Of a stretch of 64,000 nucleotides of DNA, positions 50,887 to 61,190 are shown piece by piece. The notes under the pieces are model-generated. The model saw only the letters and a program-made list of their open reading frames with translations. It was not told the DNA's origin and ran no database searches. Made by a program: the position numbers and the translations under genes. The DNA is taken from NCBI GenBank assembly GCA_026225945.1, contig JAMJFZ010000705.1:556001-620000 (forward strand). Reading direction: 5' to 3'. Source of the stretch: Cricetomys ansorgei. Taxonomy: Eukaryota; Chordata; Mammalia; Rodentia; Nesomyidae. The stretch's first letter is position 1. Each line of letters begins with the position of its first letter.

Positions 50887-50960
50887 TGGGACTGGGAATG
50901 TAGCTTGGTAGTAGAGACTATGCTTAATATACATGAGACTCAGAGTTTAAACCACAGATA
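50887..50960 (+). mobile_element. ID SINE
   Basis: gggactgggaatgtagcttgg, ctatgcttaatatacatgaga, tttaaaccacagataaaa. Confidence 0.75.
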
Positions 50961-51189
50961 AAAGACTACTACCATGTAAAGTATTTAATTTCTTATAAGC
51001 AGGAAACAAATCTAATTACCTTCCTTCAAATGGGCCAAATTTACACTAACTGTACTGGTCTGCAAGAGGTGCATGCTGACCCTGAAACCTCTACAAGGTA
51101 CTCCAACAAGAAATAGCTAATAGCATAGCTACCTGTGAGTCCATCACCAGACAGGACCACCTTGTTCACTGTTCTTTCCACTTCCTGGT

Positions 51190-51340
51190 AATAGTGGCAA
51201 TGTGTTGAAGTCTGAGTATGTTGCAAGCACCATGCTATATGATTTACATGATTTTTTATTTAATTCTTACAACAACCATATAAGAATTATTAATGTATTT
51301 AGTAGACAACAAAACTGAGGTAATTTTCCTAAATCTTAAA
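51190..51340 (-). mobile_element. MIR SINE, antisense
   Basis: gcaccatgctatatgatttac, ttatttaattcttacaacaac, catataagaattattaatg, acaaaactgaggtaatttt: antisense MIR order. Confidence 0.8.
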
Positions 51341-52560
51341 GATATAATTATCATCTCTATGTAGCTAGCATTTCATGAGAAAAAGACTTCATTATAATTA
51401 TCAACTTCTACCTATTTTAACTTCAAAGCATATTTCCTTTCTACTTAACCTTGCCTTCATAGATATTTTTATTACTGTTCAGCCTAGTTTTCTTCATTCT
51501 TGAAGTCCAGCCAGATTTCAAAACAGATTTAGTTCTCCCAGTTCTCCCAGTTTTCATATTGCATGAATACCACTCTACTGGATTCCAGCACAACACTCAG
51601 GGCCCTCTCCCTCTGCTTTGCTGTTTGTGTCTCAGGCCTTAACTTCTCCTCTAGGGCCTAAGATTCCTCTCTAAATTTTCCCCTATTCTCCTTCTTTGTT
51701 TTTTTTTCCTTCTCATTCTTTCCAGAGGGCCAGGTGGTATATAACTAGTCCATAGGGACTACTCACCTGGCGCCACCAGATAATCACAGATTGCCTCCTG
51801 AACTGGAATTCTAAGTACCCAAGAGCTTAGTATCGCAGGTCACAAAGAGATAGATGCATAAGCAACGGATTTTTTTAAGCTCTTTTCTGATGGCTGCTAA
51901 AATAAAGAATATTACATCAATAAGGGTAACTATCAAAGGCCTCCATATTGTTTCAGAGTAGAATTCAATTTAATAAGTCCCCAATATGGTAGTAAATAGT
52001 TGTTCTGGTGTTGATGACCAACATCAAATATACAGTTTAATATAGAAACAGTTACAAAGTTCTCTTTTCTAGAAAACCAACTCCCCTCATGTTCTCTATT
52101 GTTAACAGTCATGCACCTCAATACCAAATTATTCTAATGTCCATCCAGTCCGTAATGAATGGCAGCATGCAGAGATGAAATATCAGATTACCAATTTATC
52201 ATCTTAAGGGTTTTGTAGCTGGAGCTCTACACCAGTCTCATTATTGCTTTACATTTGGTCTTCTTGGTTCCTAGCTATGTACCTTATTTATACATCAACA
52301 CCATCATAGCAAATACAGTTAGGGCGATTAAGATCCAAACCTATATTGTGGGTTGCAAACAGTCCTGGAAAAAGAATAGGAAAAAATTATTCCAAAACAT
52401 CAATATATTTTAAAGCTATAATTTTCAAATTAAAATATACCAAAATTCATAGTTCTCAGAGACACAATCCAGGAATAACCCATTTTATACTAGATTTAAT
52501 TCTTGCCAAAATTGTAATAATTTTATGTTAGCATTAATAACATCAATTATATACCAGTTT
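51341..52560. other. Repeat-poor block, 1.2 kb
   Basis: No repeat recognised. On the minus strand, 51767-51896 is bounded by an acceptor-like attctttattttag and a strong donor CCAG/GTGAGT, but stops occur in all three frames; see findings. The cleanest single-copy stretch in this part of the window. Confidence 0.5.
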
Positions 52561-52562
52561 TC

Positions 52563-52703
52563 CTACACATGATGGCACACGCCTGTAATCTCAATGCTCA
52601 TGAGGCTGTGGCAAAAGGATCACCCACAAATTTGAAGCTAGCCTGGGTTACATGGCCTGAGTTTCAGGCCAACATAGATTACAGAGCAAGACCCTGTATC
52701 AAA
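52563..52703 (+). mobile_element. B1 SINE
   Basis: acatgatggcacacgcctgta, gaagctagcctgggttacatg, gcaagaccctgtatcaaaag; tail replaced by (GT)n. Confidence 0.87.
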
Positions 52704-52704
52704 A

Positions 52705-52736
<32 letters not shown>

Positions 52737-52754
52737 GTGTGCGCGTGAGCGTGT
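52705..52754. repeat. (GT)n microsatellite
   Basis: GT units with GC interruptions at the B1 tail. Confidence 0.95.
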
Positions 52755-52756
52755 TT

Positions 52757-52836
52757 TCATGCTGGCACTTGAACTCCTCCTGGTTCCACACATCCTAGTC
52801 ACATAGCCTAAGGCTGAATTATATCCCTAGCTCTCA
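52757..52836 (-). mobile_element. ID-like SINE, old
   Basis: Antisense catgctggcacttgaactcc and gctgaattatatccctagctc. Confidence 0.5.
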
Positions 52837-53645
52837 ACTTGACATTTATCATAATCATAGTATCCCCAAGTTGTCAAATTACTTTGCAGCAACCAACATC
52901 AGTAAGTTCTCTAAGGTCTAAACAAAACAGTTTTAAATGTCCTTACTATACCATGTACTTCTAATCATATTTTAGCAATAGTTAGTTTAGTTATATCTTA
53001 AATTCAAACTAGTTACACAGAATTTAATATTATTTTCTTATAATATACCTAACTATACACCATACCTGAGGGGGGAAAGCAAACTATCTACTATTTCCTA
53101 AACCCATTTGGCCTTTGGTCATCCCCATCCATTCAAGCTTTCTTTTTAATGGAACTCTGTCATCCCAAAGTATGCTGTTGCCCTTGAAAAGCTCTTAACT
53201 TAAGGTGTTTCACATTCCTTTGCTCATCCTACTGCATAAGTCAGGGTCAGGCTAGTATTTTTTATATCTTCCTTCACTCAATCCTTTAGCCTCTGTTTCC
53301 CTAATGTTCATACTACCCAATTACATCATTCTATCAGTGTTAAATAACAACCTCCAAAGCTCCCCACCTATATTCACTGATGATTTTAGGACCAACTGTT
53401 TTCCTTTTCTCTTCTAGTCCTTAACTCCTAGACAAAGCCATGTCTAATTTATTCATCTTTGTTCTATTCTAAAAAAGAGATTTCTGTAGTGTCAACTGGA
53501 ATGGGTCCACGCTAAGACGAAACACTGAGTGCACCCTCAGAGCTTCATTTCTGTCTGCCTCACCTATACTTAATACTCCATAAATTCACCCTTTAAAGTC
53601 CTTAAGATCCTTAACTCACTAACTTTTACCTATTCTTTTCCCCCC
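52837..53645. other. No recognised feature
   Basis: AT- and pyrimidine-rich single-copy sequence; possible L2 traces at 53100-53480 not strong enough to call. Confidence 0.4.
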
Positions 53646-53785
53646 TAGGGCTGGGATTACAGGCATGCATCTGGTTTCCCTTTTACCTATTCTCTGTAGC
53701 CCAGGTGGACCTTGAGCATGGATCTTCCTGTCTCAGCCTCACAAATAGTTGCAGTTTTCAGGCCTGCACCACTGGGACGAACACC
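53646..53785 (-). mobile_element. B1-related SINE, rearranged
   Basis: Antisense ggctgggattacaggcatgc appears before tctgtagcccaggtggaccttg-like and ctgtctcagcctcacaaat blocks, so the order is scrambled or two fragments abut. Confidence 0.55.
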
Positions 53786-54020
53786 CCCTAACTTATTCTA
53801 CAGGTAGACCTCATTTCCTCTTTTAGCTAGGAAAAACTCCATGGCCAGTGGGACTTCAGTCCCTTTCCCACCATACTATGTCAACCCCCATCTAAAACTC
53901 AACCCCTTGTATTTGTATTCCTACAAACTAAAAAGTACTGCTAAGTAAAATCTTATACATGTGGCTACCAGTTTTCCCTCCACACAATTCATCCTTCACT
54001 GCTATCAAAATGATCTTTTT

Positions 54021-54205
54021 CTGGGGGCTGATGAGATGGATCAGCAGAAAGGTGTTTTCCACAAAACCTGATGACCCAGGTATAATCCTCTGGACCCACA
54101 TAGTAGGAAAAATGATTCCTGAAAGTTATCTTCCAACCACCACACACAGGCCATGGCATGCAAACACGCGCACACACGCACACACACTAAAAATAAATCT
54201 AAAAT
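54021..54205 (+). mobile_element. tRNA-derived SINE (B3/B4-related)
   Basis: ggggctgatgagatggatcag, ctgatgacccaggtataatcc, gttatcttccaaccaccaca, CA-rich tail. Flanks aaaatgatcttttt and aaattatctttttt are a probable duplication. Confidence 0.85.
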
Positions 54206-54224
54206 ATTTTAAATTATCTTTTTT

Positions 54225-54375
54225 AAAAACTGACAAAATTATATATTTATGGTATACAATATGATGTTTTGAAATATTATGGAATGTAGAATGGCTAAAT
54301 CAAGCTAATTACCATGGCATTATCTCACATATTTATCATTTTTTCAGTAAGAACACTTAAGAACTGTCTTTCAAA
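54225..54375 (+). mobile_element. L1MA-type 3' UTR fragment
   Basis: ttatggtatacaatatgatg, gaatggctaaatcaagctaat, ttatctcacatatttatcatt, gtaagaacacttaagaact. Confidence 0.85.
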
Positions 54376-55190
54376 ACATAGATTAGGCAGGAATTCTGGA
54401 ACTGAGAAAATCTTGTTCCTGAAAAATGATAAAGCTATACAAATTTGTCAAAAACAATTATTTTAGGACCTGAAAACGGACCAATATTAAATTAAGAAAC
54501 GTTTAAGAGGACCTATGAATCCTTATGTTTTAAAAAGGAGAGGCTATGGTGTTTTTAGCCAGAAGCAGCTCCCATCTCCCTTCCCAGGCCCCGAGAGATA
54601 ACTATACAAGAACAAAGCAAGGTAAGCCATCTCAAAAAACAGCAACTTGACTGCCAGAGGGGCATTACTTGACCAGAAATGAGCACAAAATGTCCTATTC
54701 CCAGGGGACTGGAAAACAGAAACCTCCATGCCCTATAATCAGAAAAAGCCAACATCACAGTTACCTGTAGTCATGATACTGGTTGGGCTAATCAACAGGC
54801 GTGCATGCCTGCACAAAGTCTGACATAGGGATCCAGAAAACAAGCCAACTATAGTGAAGCTTACAAGACTCCTCGAATCTCCGGTGATCTAGAAGGTTGT
54901 ATGCATAATGCTAGGCTGCACTCAACCTTGGGACACTGGAGAGAAACCTTGCTATCTGCATTTCCCTGACAGAATGGGAGACCTTGCACAGGCACAGAGG
55001 AAACGCGGAAAGACATAACAAAAGGAGACTTCGAGTATGTTTCTCTATCTACATACCATTTCATCAAAAAACAGTGGAAGACATCTTGGCCCGAGGAGTT
55101 CAAGGACAACTTCTAACCAATCATGGGCCACGAAGCTATCCTGATATAAATTTTGCATCTAGGAAACTAGGTTTAGAAATGAAAATAATT
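54376..55190. other. No recognised feature
   Basis: About 800 bases without a recognised repeat. An acceptor-like tract ends at 54586 and GTAAGC follows a 40-base open segment near 54630, probably chance. Frames at 54555-55208 overlap on both strands. Confidence 0.45.
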
Positions 55191-55192
55191 TG

Positions 55193-55275
55193 GGGGCTGG
55201 GAATGTAGCTTAATAGAAGAGCAATTAGCATGTGCAAGGTCCTAGGTTCAACCACAAGCACTACAAAAAAAAGTA
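55193..55275 (+). mobile_element. ID SINE
   Basis: ggggctgggaatgtagcttaa, attagcatgtgcaaggtccta, ggttcaaccacaagcacta. Confidence 0.88.
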
Positions 55276-55301
55276 AAAATAATCTTTAAAACTACTAAAC
55301 A

Positions 55302-55385
55302 GTGGGACTACGGGTGTAACTCAGAGGTAGAATGGTTGTTTAGCATATGTGTAACCTTGGGTTCACTCTCAACTCAGAAATAAAG
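55302..55385 (+). mobile_element. ID SINE
   Basis: gggactacgggtgtaactcag, gtttagcatatgtgtaacctt, gggttcactctcaactca. Confidence 0.82.
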
Positions 55386-55397
55386 AATACCTGAGCT

Positions 55398-55553
55398 GGG
55401 ACTGGGTGGTGGTGGCACACACCTTTGATCCCAACACTCAGGAGGCAGAGGCAGTTGTCTCTCTTGAGTTTGAGACTAGCCTGATCTATAGAGCGAGTTC
55501 CAGGATAGCCAGGACTACACAGAGAAGCTCTGTTTCAAAAACAAACAAACAAA
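55398..55553 (+). mobile_element. B1 SINE with target duplication
   Basis: ggtggtggtggcacacacc, aacactcaggaggcagaggc, ccaggatagccaggactacac. Flanks aaagaatacctgagct (55382-55397) and aaagaatacccaagct (55554-55569), two mismatches. Confidence 0.93.
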
Positions 55554-55689
55554 AAAGAATACCCAAGCTGAAACATTATAGTCCACACACTTGAAAGGAA
55601 ACAAATGCTACAGAAATCATGCAAACCACTAAACAAATAAAAAAAAAAACAATTTCAGGAAGTGGGGATCAGAACTTACAGTTTAAAGA

Positions 55690-55868
55690 ACTGCAGTTTC
55701 TTTCCAAAAAATGGTGTGCACCCAACTAGGATGTATATCATTAAAAAGATACATAATGAACAAGTATTGGCCCAGATGTAGAAAATTGACATTCTCATTC
55801 CCTACTAGCAGAAATGTGAATCAATATGATTGCTTTGAAAACAGTGTTGTAGTTCTTCAAAAGGTGGA
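55690..55868 (+). mobile_element. L1M ORF2 end, part 1 of a second nested copy
   Basis: aatgaacaagtattggccca, gaaaattgacattctcattcc, ttgaaaacagtgttgtagtt. Interrupted by the B3 at 55873. Confidence 0.75.
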
Positions 55869-55872
55869 TTAC

Positions 55873-56095
55873 AATGGAGCTGGAGAGATGGCTCAGCCAT
55901 TAAGACCACAGGCTGATCTTGCAGAGGATTCAGGTTCAATTCCCATAACCATAAATGGTCTCTCACAACTGTCTTTAACTCTAGTTCTAAAGGATCCAAT
56001 GTCCTCTTCTGAATTCTGTCAACACCAGGCACCCAAATGGTCCACAGACATACATGCAGGCAAAATACCCATACACATAAAATAAAATAAACATT
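55873..56095 (+). mobile_element. B3 SINE inserted in L1M
   Basis: atggagctggagagatggctc, gcagaggattcaggttcaatt, catacatgcaggcaaaatacc, aataaaataaac. Confidence 0.95.
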
Positions 56096-56099
56096 TCTA

Positions 56100-56184
56100 A
56101 TTTTGAAAATTATAAAGATGACCTATAAGGTCACAAAGCAAACCACAGTGTTCATTAGCTGGTTAATAAAATATAGTATAAATC
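56100..56184 (+). mobile_element. L1M ORF2 end, part 2
   Basis: gttcattagctggttaataaa and atatagtataaatca continue the L1 target ('ccattaactgatgaatgg...'). Confidence 0.6.
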
Positions 56185-56185
56185 A

Positions 56186-56375
56186 GGGCTAAAGTCACTA
56201 GGTAAAGTTACTTGCTATATAAACCTGGCAACTTGAATTTGATCCCCATAACCCATGCAAATGTAGAAGGAGATCTGACTGCACAAAGTTGTGTGTTTTC
56301 CTCTGACTGTCATACATGTACTTTGGCACACACGCATATATAGCCAATAATAATAATAACAATAATAAAGTATGA
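56186..56375 (+). mobile_element. tRNA-derived SINE (B3/B4-related)
   Basis: ggctaaagtcactaggtaaag, tgatccccataacccatgc, ttttcctctgactgtcatac, AATAAT tail. Confidence 0.78.
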
Positions 56376-56638
56376 TCATACATAGAACATTATTCAGCCA
56401 TAAGAAGGAATGATGTACTGATATGTACTGCAGGATAAATCAACCTTGCAAACACTACTCTACAATGAAAGAAACTAGATACAAAAGACCACATATTATA
56501 TGATCACATTTATATGAAATGTCCACAATAGGCAAATCAAGAGGAACAGAAAGTAAATTATTGCTTCTAGAGACTGGTGGGGATATGAGAATTCAGTGCT
56601 AACATGTGTGGTTTCTTTATATTGTTAAAGTGTTCTAT
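56376..56638 (+). mobile_element. L1M ORF2 end, part 3
   Basis: cattattcagccataagaagg, agaccacatattatatgatca, atatgaaatgtccacaatagg, ctagagactggtggggatatg. Confidence 0.9.
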
Positions 56639-56641
56639 AAT

Positions 56642-56768
56642 CAGTGTTGGGCATAGAGGTATAAGGGAAAAGCAGGAGAATCACTTCAAGTTCAAGGCTA
56701 GCCTGATCTATAGAGCAAGTTCCAGGTAGCCAAGGATACACAGTGAGATCCTTTTTCAAAAATAAGGG
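56642..56768 (+). mobile_element. B1-related SINE, inserted in L1M
   Basis: cagtgttgggcatagaggtat, tcaaggctagcctgatctata, ccaaggatacacagtgagat. Confidence 0.8.
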
Positions 56769-56829
56769 AGCGGGGAGATTCAGAGGGAAGGAGGGAAGAA
56801 AGTGAGGAAAAGAGGAAGGGAAAACACTC

Positions 56830-56948
56830 AGTAATTAGATGATAGTGATAATTCTATAATCTTGTGAGTATACTAAAACCCATTGAGTTCTATACTTTTA
56901 AATAGTGAATTTTGTGGTATATGAATTATATCTCAATTTTAAAACCTA
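56830..56948 (+). mobile_element. L1M 3' end, part 4
   Basis: agtatactaaaacccattgag, gaattttgtggtatatgaatt and atatctcaattttaaaa close the first L1M copy. Confidence 0.85.
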
Positions 56949-57245
56949 ATGCTGACTGAAAATACTCATTTAAAAAAAACTGTATAGTATGCAATTCCAT
57001 TCATGTGCAATCTCTAGTAAAAGCAATTTAAAAAAAAAAAGCATACCAGTGGTTGCCTGAGGTGAGGAATGGAAGGAAGATTGATCAGAAAACAGTACAG
57101 GGGATCTTTTAGTCTAATAGAAATGCTCTAAATTCAGATTGTCGTGATGGTTGCATAACTCTATATACTTACTAAAATGTATTGAATTCTATACTTGAGA
57201 TAGGTAAATTTTATGAATTACAAAATATTCAATAAAGTTGCTAGA
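56949..57245 (+). mobile_element. Second L1M 3' end in tandem
   Basis: tatagtatgcaattccattca, accagtggttgcctgaggtg, gatggttgcataactctatat, actaaaatgtattgaattct, ttcaataaagttgct: repeats the 3' UTR just completed. Confidence 0.87.
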
Positions 57246-57264
57246 AAGAAAAGGAAAATAACAA

Positions 57265-57625
57265 AGACTCAGAGATGGCTCATCAGGTAAAGTGCTGCTG
57301 AGTAAGACTAACAGCTAGATTCAGTCCCTGGAACACATTAAAAAAAACAGATGCAGTGGCACACATTTGTATTCCTAACCCTCCTATGATAAGATGAGAG
57401 GCAGAGACAGGAAATTTGACCAGAAGCTTGAAGTCTAGCTAGCCTGAAAATATACAGTACAGTAGAAACATCAGAAGAGTCCCTGTTCAACAAGGCAGAA
57501 GACAAGAACTGACTCCTGAAAGTTGCCCTCTGACCTCTACGCATCTGCCATATCATGCATACACCAACATTCACACACACCATATACACACGCACTCATG
57601 TACACACAATATATAAATAATTTTA
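57265..57625 (+). mobile_element. B4A-type composite SINE
   Basis: gactcagagatggctcatcag, gcagtggcacacatttgtatt, aggcagagacaggaaatttga, gttgccctctgacctctacg, CA-rich tail. Confidence 0.83.
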
Positions 57626-57648
57626 AAAGAAATGAAGGAAGAAAAAAG

Positions 57649-57700
57649 GAGTTCCAGGCCAGCCTGAGCTATATGGTGAAATCCTTTCATAAAAAAATAA
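57649..57700 (+). mobile_element. B1 SINE 3' fragment
   Basis: gagttccaggccagcctgagc and tatatggtgaaatcctttc. Confidence 0.7.
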
Positions 57701-57779
57701 CATAACAGAAGTATGTCTCCAGATGTGACTTAAAATAAATTACACTATCATCTCAGTAGAGGTTTTTGACTTTGTTTTG

Positions 57780-57862
57780 TTTCAACAGTGCTGAGGGTGG
57801 AACCCAGAACTGTACACATAGTAGGCAAGCACGATACCAATGAACTACATCCTCAGCCCCCA
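57780..57862 (-). mobile_element. ID SINE
   Basis: Antisense gctgagggtggaacccagaac, agtaggcaagcacgataccaa, ctacatcctcagccccc. Confidence 0.85.
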
Positions 57863-57883
57863 GCGAAGTATTCTTTTTTTTCC

Positions 57884-58022
57884 CTTTGAGACAAGGTCTC
57901 ACTATTCAGTCTAGGCTATCCTGGAACTCACTCTGTAGACCAGGCTGTCCCTGAACTCAAAGATCCACCTGTCTCTGACTCCCAGGTGCTGGAATTAAAG
58001 GTTTGTGCCACCACTGCCTGGC
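57884..58022 (-). mobile_element. B1 SINE
   Basis: Antisense tttgagacaaggtctcacta, ctggaactcactctgtagac, tcccaggtgctggaattaaag. Abuts the ID with no separating tail. Confidence 0.93.
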
Positions 58023-58394
58023 CTAAGTATTCTTGACCAAAAGAAGCTAGATATCATCAAGCCTCTAAAGCTACATTCCTCTGTAAATATATGTGGCATA
58101 AAAGAATAAGTAAATGACAGCATAACAAAGAAAAAATATCTATCCAAAATGAGGGCAACACTACAGTACATTTGATCTACCCTCTATAACAAGTCAAAGA
58201 CCTGAAAAGGAAAAAGTGAGGCACAGACCACCCTAGATTAAGAGACAATACTAAGTATAATATATGGATCAGATCTTCTCTGGATCTTAATCTAAATAAA
58301 TCAACTGCTAGATAATCTCTTGAGACAATCTAAGAAAGTTAATAGTAACTTATGTGTTAAATGATATTAAGGGATTATTAAATGTTTGGCTATG
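58023..58394. other. No recognised feature
   Basis: Single-copy AT-rich. Confidence 0.45.
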
Positions 58395-58665
58395 TGTGTG
58401 CTGGTATATATGTATGTGTTCATATGTGTGCAGGCACACATGTGTATGGGTAACTGGGTACACATATGTGTGTATGTGGAAGCCAGAGGTCAACCTCAGA
58501 TGTCATCCTCGGGTGTTATCCATCTTGTTTTGGGGAACAGAGTCTCCTCACTGGGACCTGGAGCTCACAAATTCAGCTAAGCTAGCTGGCCAGTGAGGAA
58601 TCCTCCTGTCTCCACTTTCCCAGCAGAATTACAACTACATACAACAACCACTACCACCACCACCA
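58395..58665 (-). mobile_element. B4A-type composite SINE
   Basis: Antisense TG-rich tail, gtggaagccagaggtcaacct, ggaacagagtctcctcactgg, agctagctggccagtgagga, then a CCA/CAA block. Confidence 0.85.
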
Positions 58666-58751
58666 ACAACATCCAGCTCTGTGTGTGGGCATTCGTGTGC
58701 ATGTATGATGTGTATGTATGTGAGTACCGGTGGGCAAATAACAAGGTACAT

Positions 58752-59085
58752 CTGTGGAAGTAATGCAGAAATTTATTTTTAGTCATGTTTAAAATGGTGA
58801 TTTTGTGCACTGTTGGGAGAAGGACTGCCTAGGCCTTGGCATTTTGTATGGTCTGTAGGTGTTGGCTTTATGTAGAAGATGTTTGATGGCTATGATCTGC
58901 ACGTGCTACCAAAAGAACACTTGAGGAGATTAGGTATCAATAAAAAACTCCTGAAATGAGAGGCTCAGGGTTCCACTGTCCAGGATGGCGCTTGCCATGA
59001 CATGTGGTTCCCTCTTTTGAGGTCTGGCAGGGTTTGCACCTATGAAAATGCCACCTTGTCTTCCTTGATGAGACAGCACAGTAGG
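58752..59085 (+). mobile_element. LTR-like element (ERVL/MT2-like, tentative), copy 2
   Basis: Shares with 1261-1550, in order: tttatttttagt, tttgtgcactgttggg, ggccttggcatttt, caataaaaa (AATAAA at 58939-58944), gaggtctggcagggtttgca, gatgagacagcacag. Confidence 0.6.
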
Positions 59086-59094
59086 TGTACTGCT

Positions 59095-59180
59095 ACATGA
59101 AAGTCTGAGGACAACTCTGGGAGTTGATTCTTCGCTTCCACTCTGTTGAAGCAGGGTCTCCCTTGTTTCTGCCACTCCAC
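59095..59180 (-). mobile_element. tRNA-derived SINE fragment, antisense
   Basis: gaaagtctgaggacaactct and gggagttgattcttcgcttcc resemble antisense B3/B4; truncated. Confidence 0.55.
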
Positions 59181-60435
59181 ACATTCACAGGTTATTTGGC
59201 CTTCCTAGTTTCTCTACAACTCTCCCTGTCCTGTTTCACACAGACCCCAATCACTGGCTTATGACACGAATTTAAAGGAGGCATTCATTCTATGGATCAG
59301 TCAAGTACAGGGTCAACACTAGGGATAAGTTGATTTCTTCATGCTAGCTCCAACCCTACTCCCTCCTCATACCTAGTGTCCCATAGAGAACATTTTTCTT
59401 CCTCCTTCTCCTAGTCTTATACTACCTAGGGCTTAGTTGATTTCACTTCACTCACCCACATCCACTTCTTTCATTTATATTGGGAAATGTGTCTCTCTCC
59501 ATTTATGAGCCAAAGATTATCATGATCGTGGGCCCCAGCTGCTGAATATAAAAAAGTGCTGGTATTAGCACATACCTAAGAACTGAAAATAGCTTCAATT
59601 TGTAGTGGAATTAGACATAAGAACAGTGCCATCAAACTCTGAAAGCCCTTAAAGATACTCAGCAGATCACTTCAAATCACCCTAAGTATCCATCCACTTT
59701 TTTCTCTAATTAAGACTGCTTTTTCTCTCAAGTGCTAGCACTCAAGTTAAACTTTAAAACTCAGTCGTCTTCTGTTTAATAACTAACATTACAAAAATAA
59801 TTTTGATTTTTATAACTTATGTGTAACATTTCACTTAACCTGAGATTAAGGAGGCTTTTGTCTGCTGTTCTGCAAGCACAACCACTACTTAAAAGTGATT
59901 TCACTGACAAATTTGTTCAAAGCTCTGAATTACATATTTAAGTAAATTTTTAAAAACGTAATCACAAAAGAATTAAACATTTACCCTGACATTCATGTAT
60001 ACATTGTTATTTTAGGCAATCAAATAAGCTGAGCCAGTAACAGAAAACCCTTTACAAATATTTTTCAGCTAATATATGCAGAAGGAGGAACAGAACTAGA
60101 AGAATCACCATTTGGAAGCACCTTATGTAATAAATGATTCGAGTAACTATGACTAAAGGATGATAAAACCAGCAGGAGAGACACAGTGAGGGACTTTTAA
60201 ATGGGAGGATTAAGCTGTCACCAACCTGTACTCACTGCTAAGTCCTAACGTCAGTAAAAGTGGAAAAACCAGATACTGGAATAGCATTGTGAGGGTTTGG
60301 ATTACACACAAAAAAGGGCAAAGCATACTCCAAGAAGGGAAGGTGAGGTACAGAGTTCAACATAAAGAGTGATGGTAAATGATAGTGATGTGTGAGCAAG
60401 ATATAAGACCTTGTAAGCCACTTAAAGAACTATGT
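59181..60435. other. Repeat-poor block, 1.25 kb
   Basis: Nothing recognised. A segment at 60060-60260 (gcagaaggaggaacagaac, aaccagcaggagagacacag, gctaagtcctaacgtcag) has the feel of a very old repeat, but I cannot place it. Confidence 0.45.
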
Positions 60436-60471
60436 AGATCCAGGCACGGTGGCTCACACCTGTGATCCCAG
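60436..60471 (+). mobile_element. Short Alu-like 7SL head
   Basis: ccaggcacggtggctcacac followed by ctgtgatcccag: nearer the primate Alu/ancestral 7SL monomer start than the rodent B1 start. Only about 32 bases. Confidence 0.6.
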
Positions 60472-60747
60472 GAGCATTCAGCTATATAAAAACCAAAACA
60501 GGAGTAAAGGAATATTTGTGGCACCATAGCAGTTGAGAGTATGATGATCAGTGAGCCCAGCTAGCTAATTCCTAATTGACATATAATTAGTTGAACTATA
60601 TGCCAATGTATTGGACTATAAAAGGAAATAAAGATATCTAGGACTAGTGCCAAGCCATATATACATGAGGCAAGTAGGCACACTCAGCAGGACAAAGTAC
60701 ATATTAAAAGGTTGGTTTGCAAACATTTTTTTTTAATAAAGGAAGAC

Positions 60748-60832
60748 AGGGCTGGAAAGATGGCTCAGTGATTAAGATCCATACGGCTCTTGAAGTGGAC
60801 CTGAATTTGGTTCCCAGCACCCATGTGGCAAC
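60748..60832 (+). mobile_element. B3 SINE head
   Basis: agggctggaaagatggctcag, gacctgaatttggttcccag, ending acccatgtggcaac where an ORR1 LTR begins. The B3 body is not found beyond the ORR1. Confidence 0.88.
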
Positions 60833-61190
60833 TGTCCTGGCTAGTTTTATGTCAACTTGACAGAAAGTAGAGTCATTTGAGAAGAGAGAACGTCAATTGA
60901 AAATGCCTCCAAAGATTGGCCTGTAAGCAAGCTTGTGGGGCATTTTCTTGATCAATGATTGATGTGGAAGGGCCCAGCCCATTGTGGGCAGTGCTGCTCC
61001 TGGGCAGATAGTCCTAGGTTTTTATAAAAATGCAAGCTAAGCAGCAAGCAGCACTCCTCTGTGGATCCGATTCCTGCCTTGACTTCCCTTCATGATGAAC
61101 TACATCTATAAGTTTAATTAAACCCTTTCCTCCCCAAGTTGCTTTTGGTCATGATGTTTTATCATAGAAATAGAAACCCTAACAAAGACA
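60833..61190 (+). mobile_element. ORR1 left LTR of a composite element
   Basis: tgtcctggctagttttatgtc, caacttgacagaaagtagag, agggcccagcccattgtggg, TATAAA at 61023-61028, aaaccctttcctccccaagt, aaaccctaacaaagaca. Complete MaLR LTR. Confidence 0.92.

Noticed and set aside
54587..54630. A short segment between an acceptor-like ccttcccag and gcaag/gtaagc on the plus strand
   Set aside because: Only about 44 bases, no partner exons found; splice-like strings of this quality are expected by chance in 64 kb.
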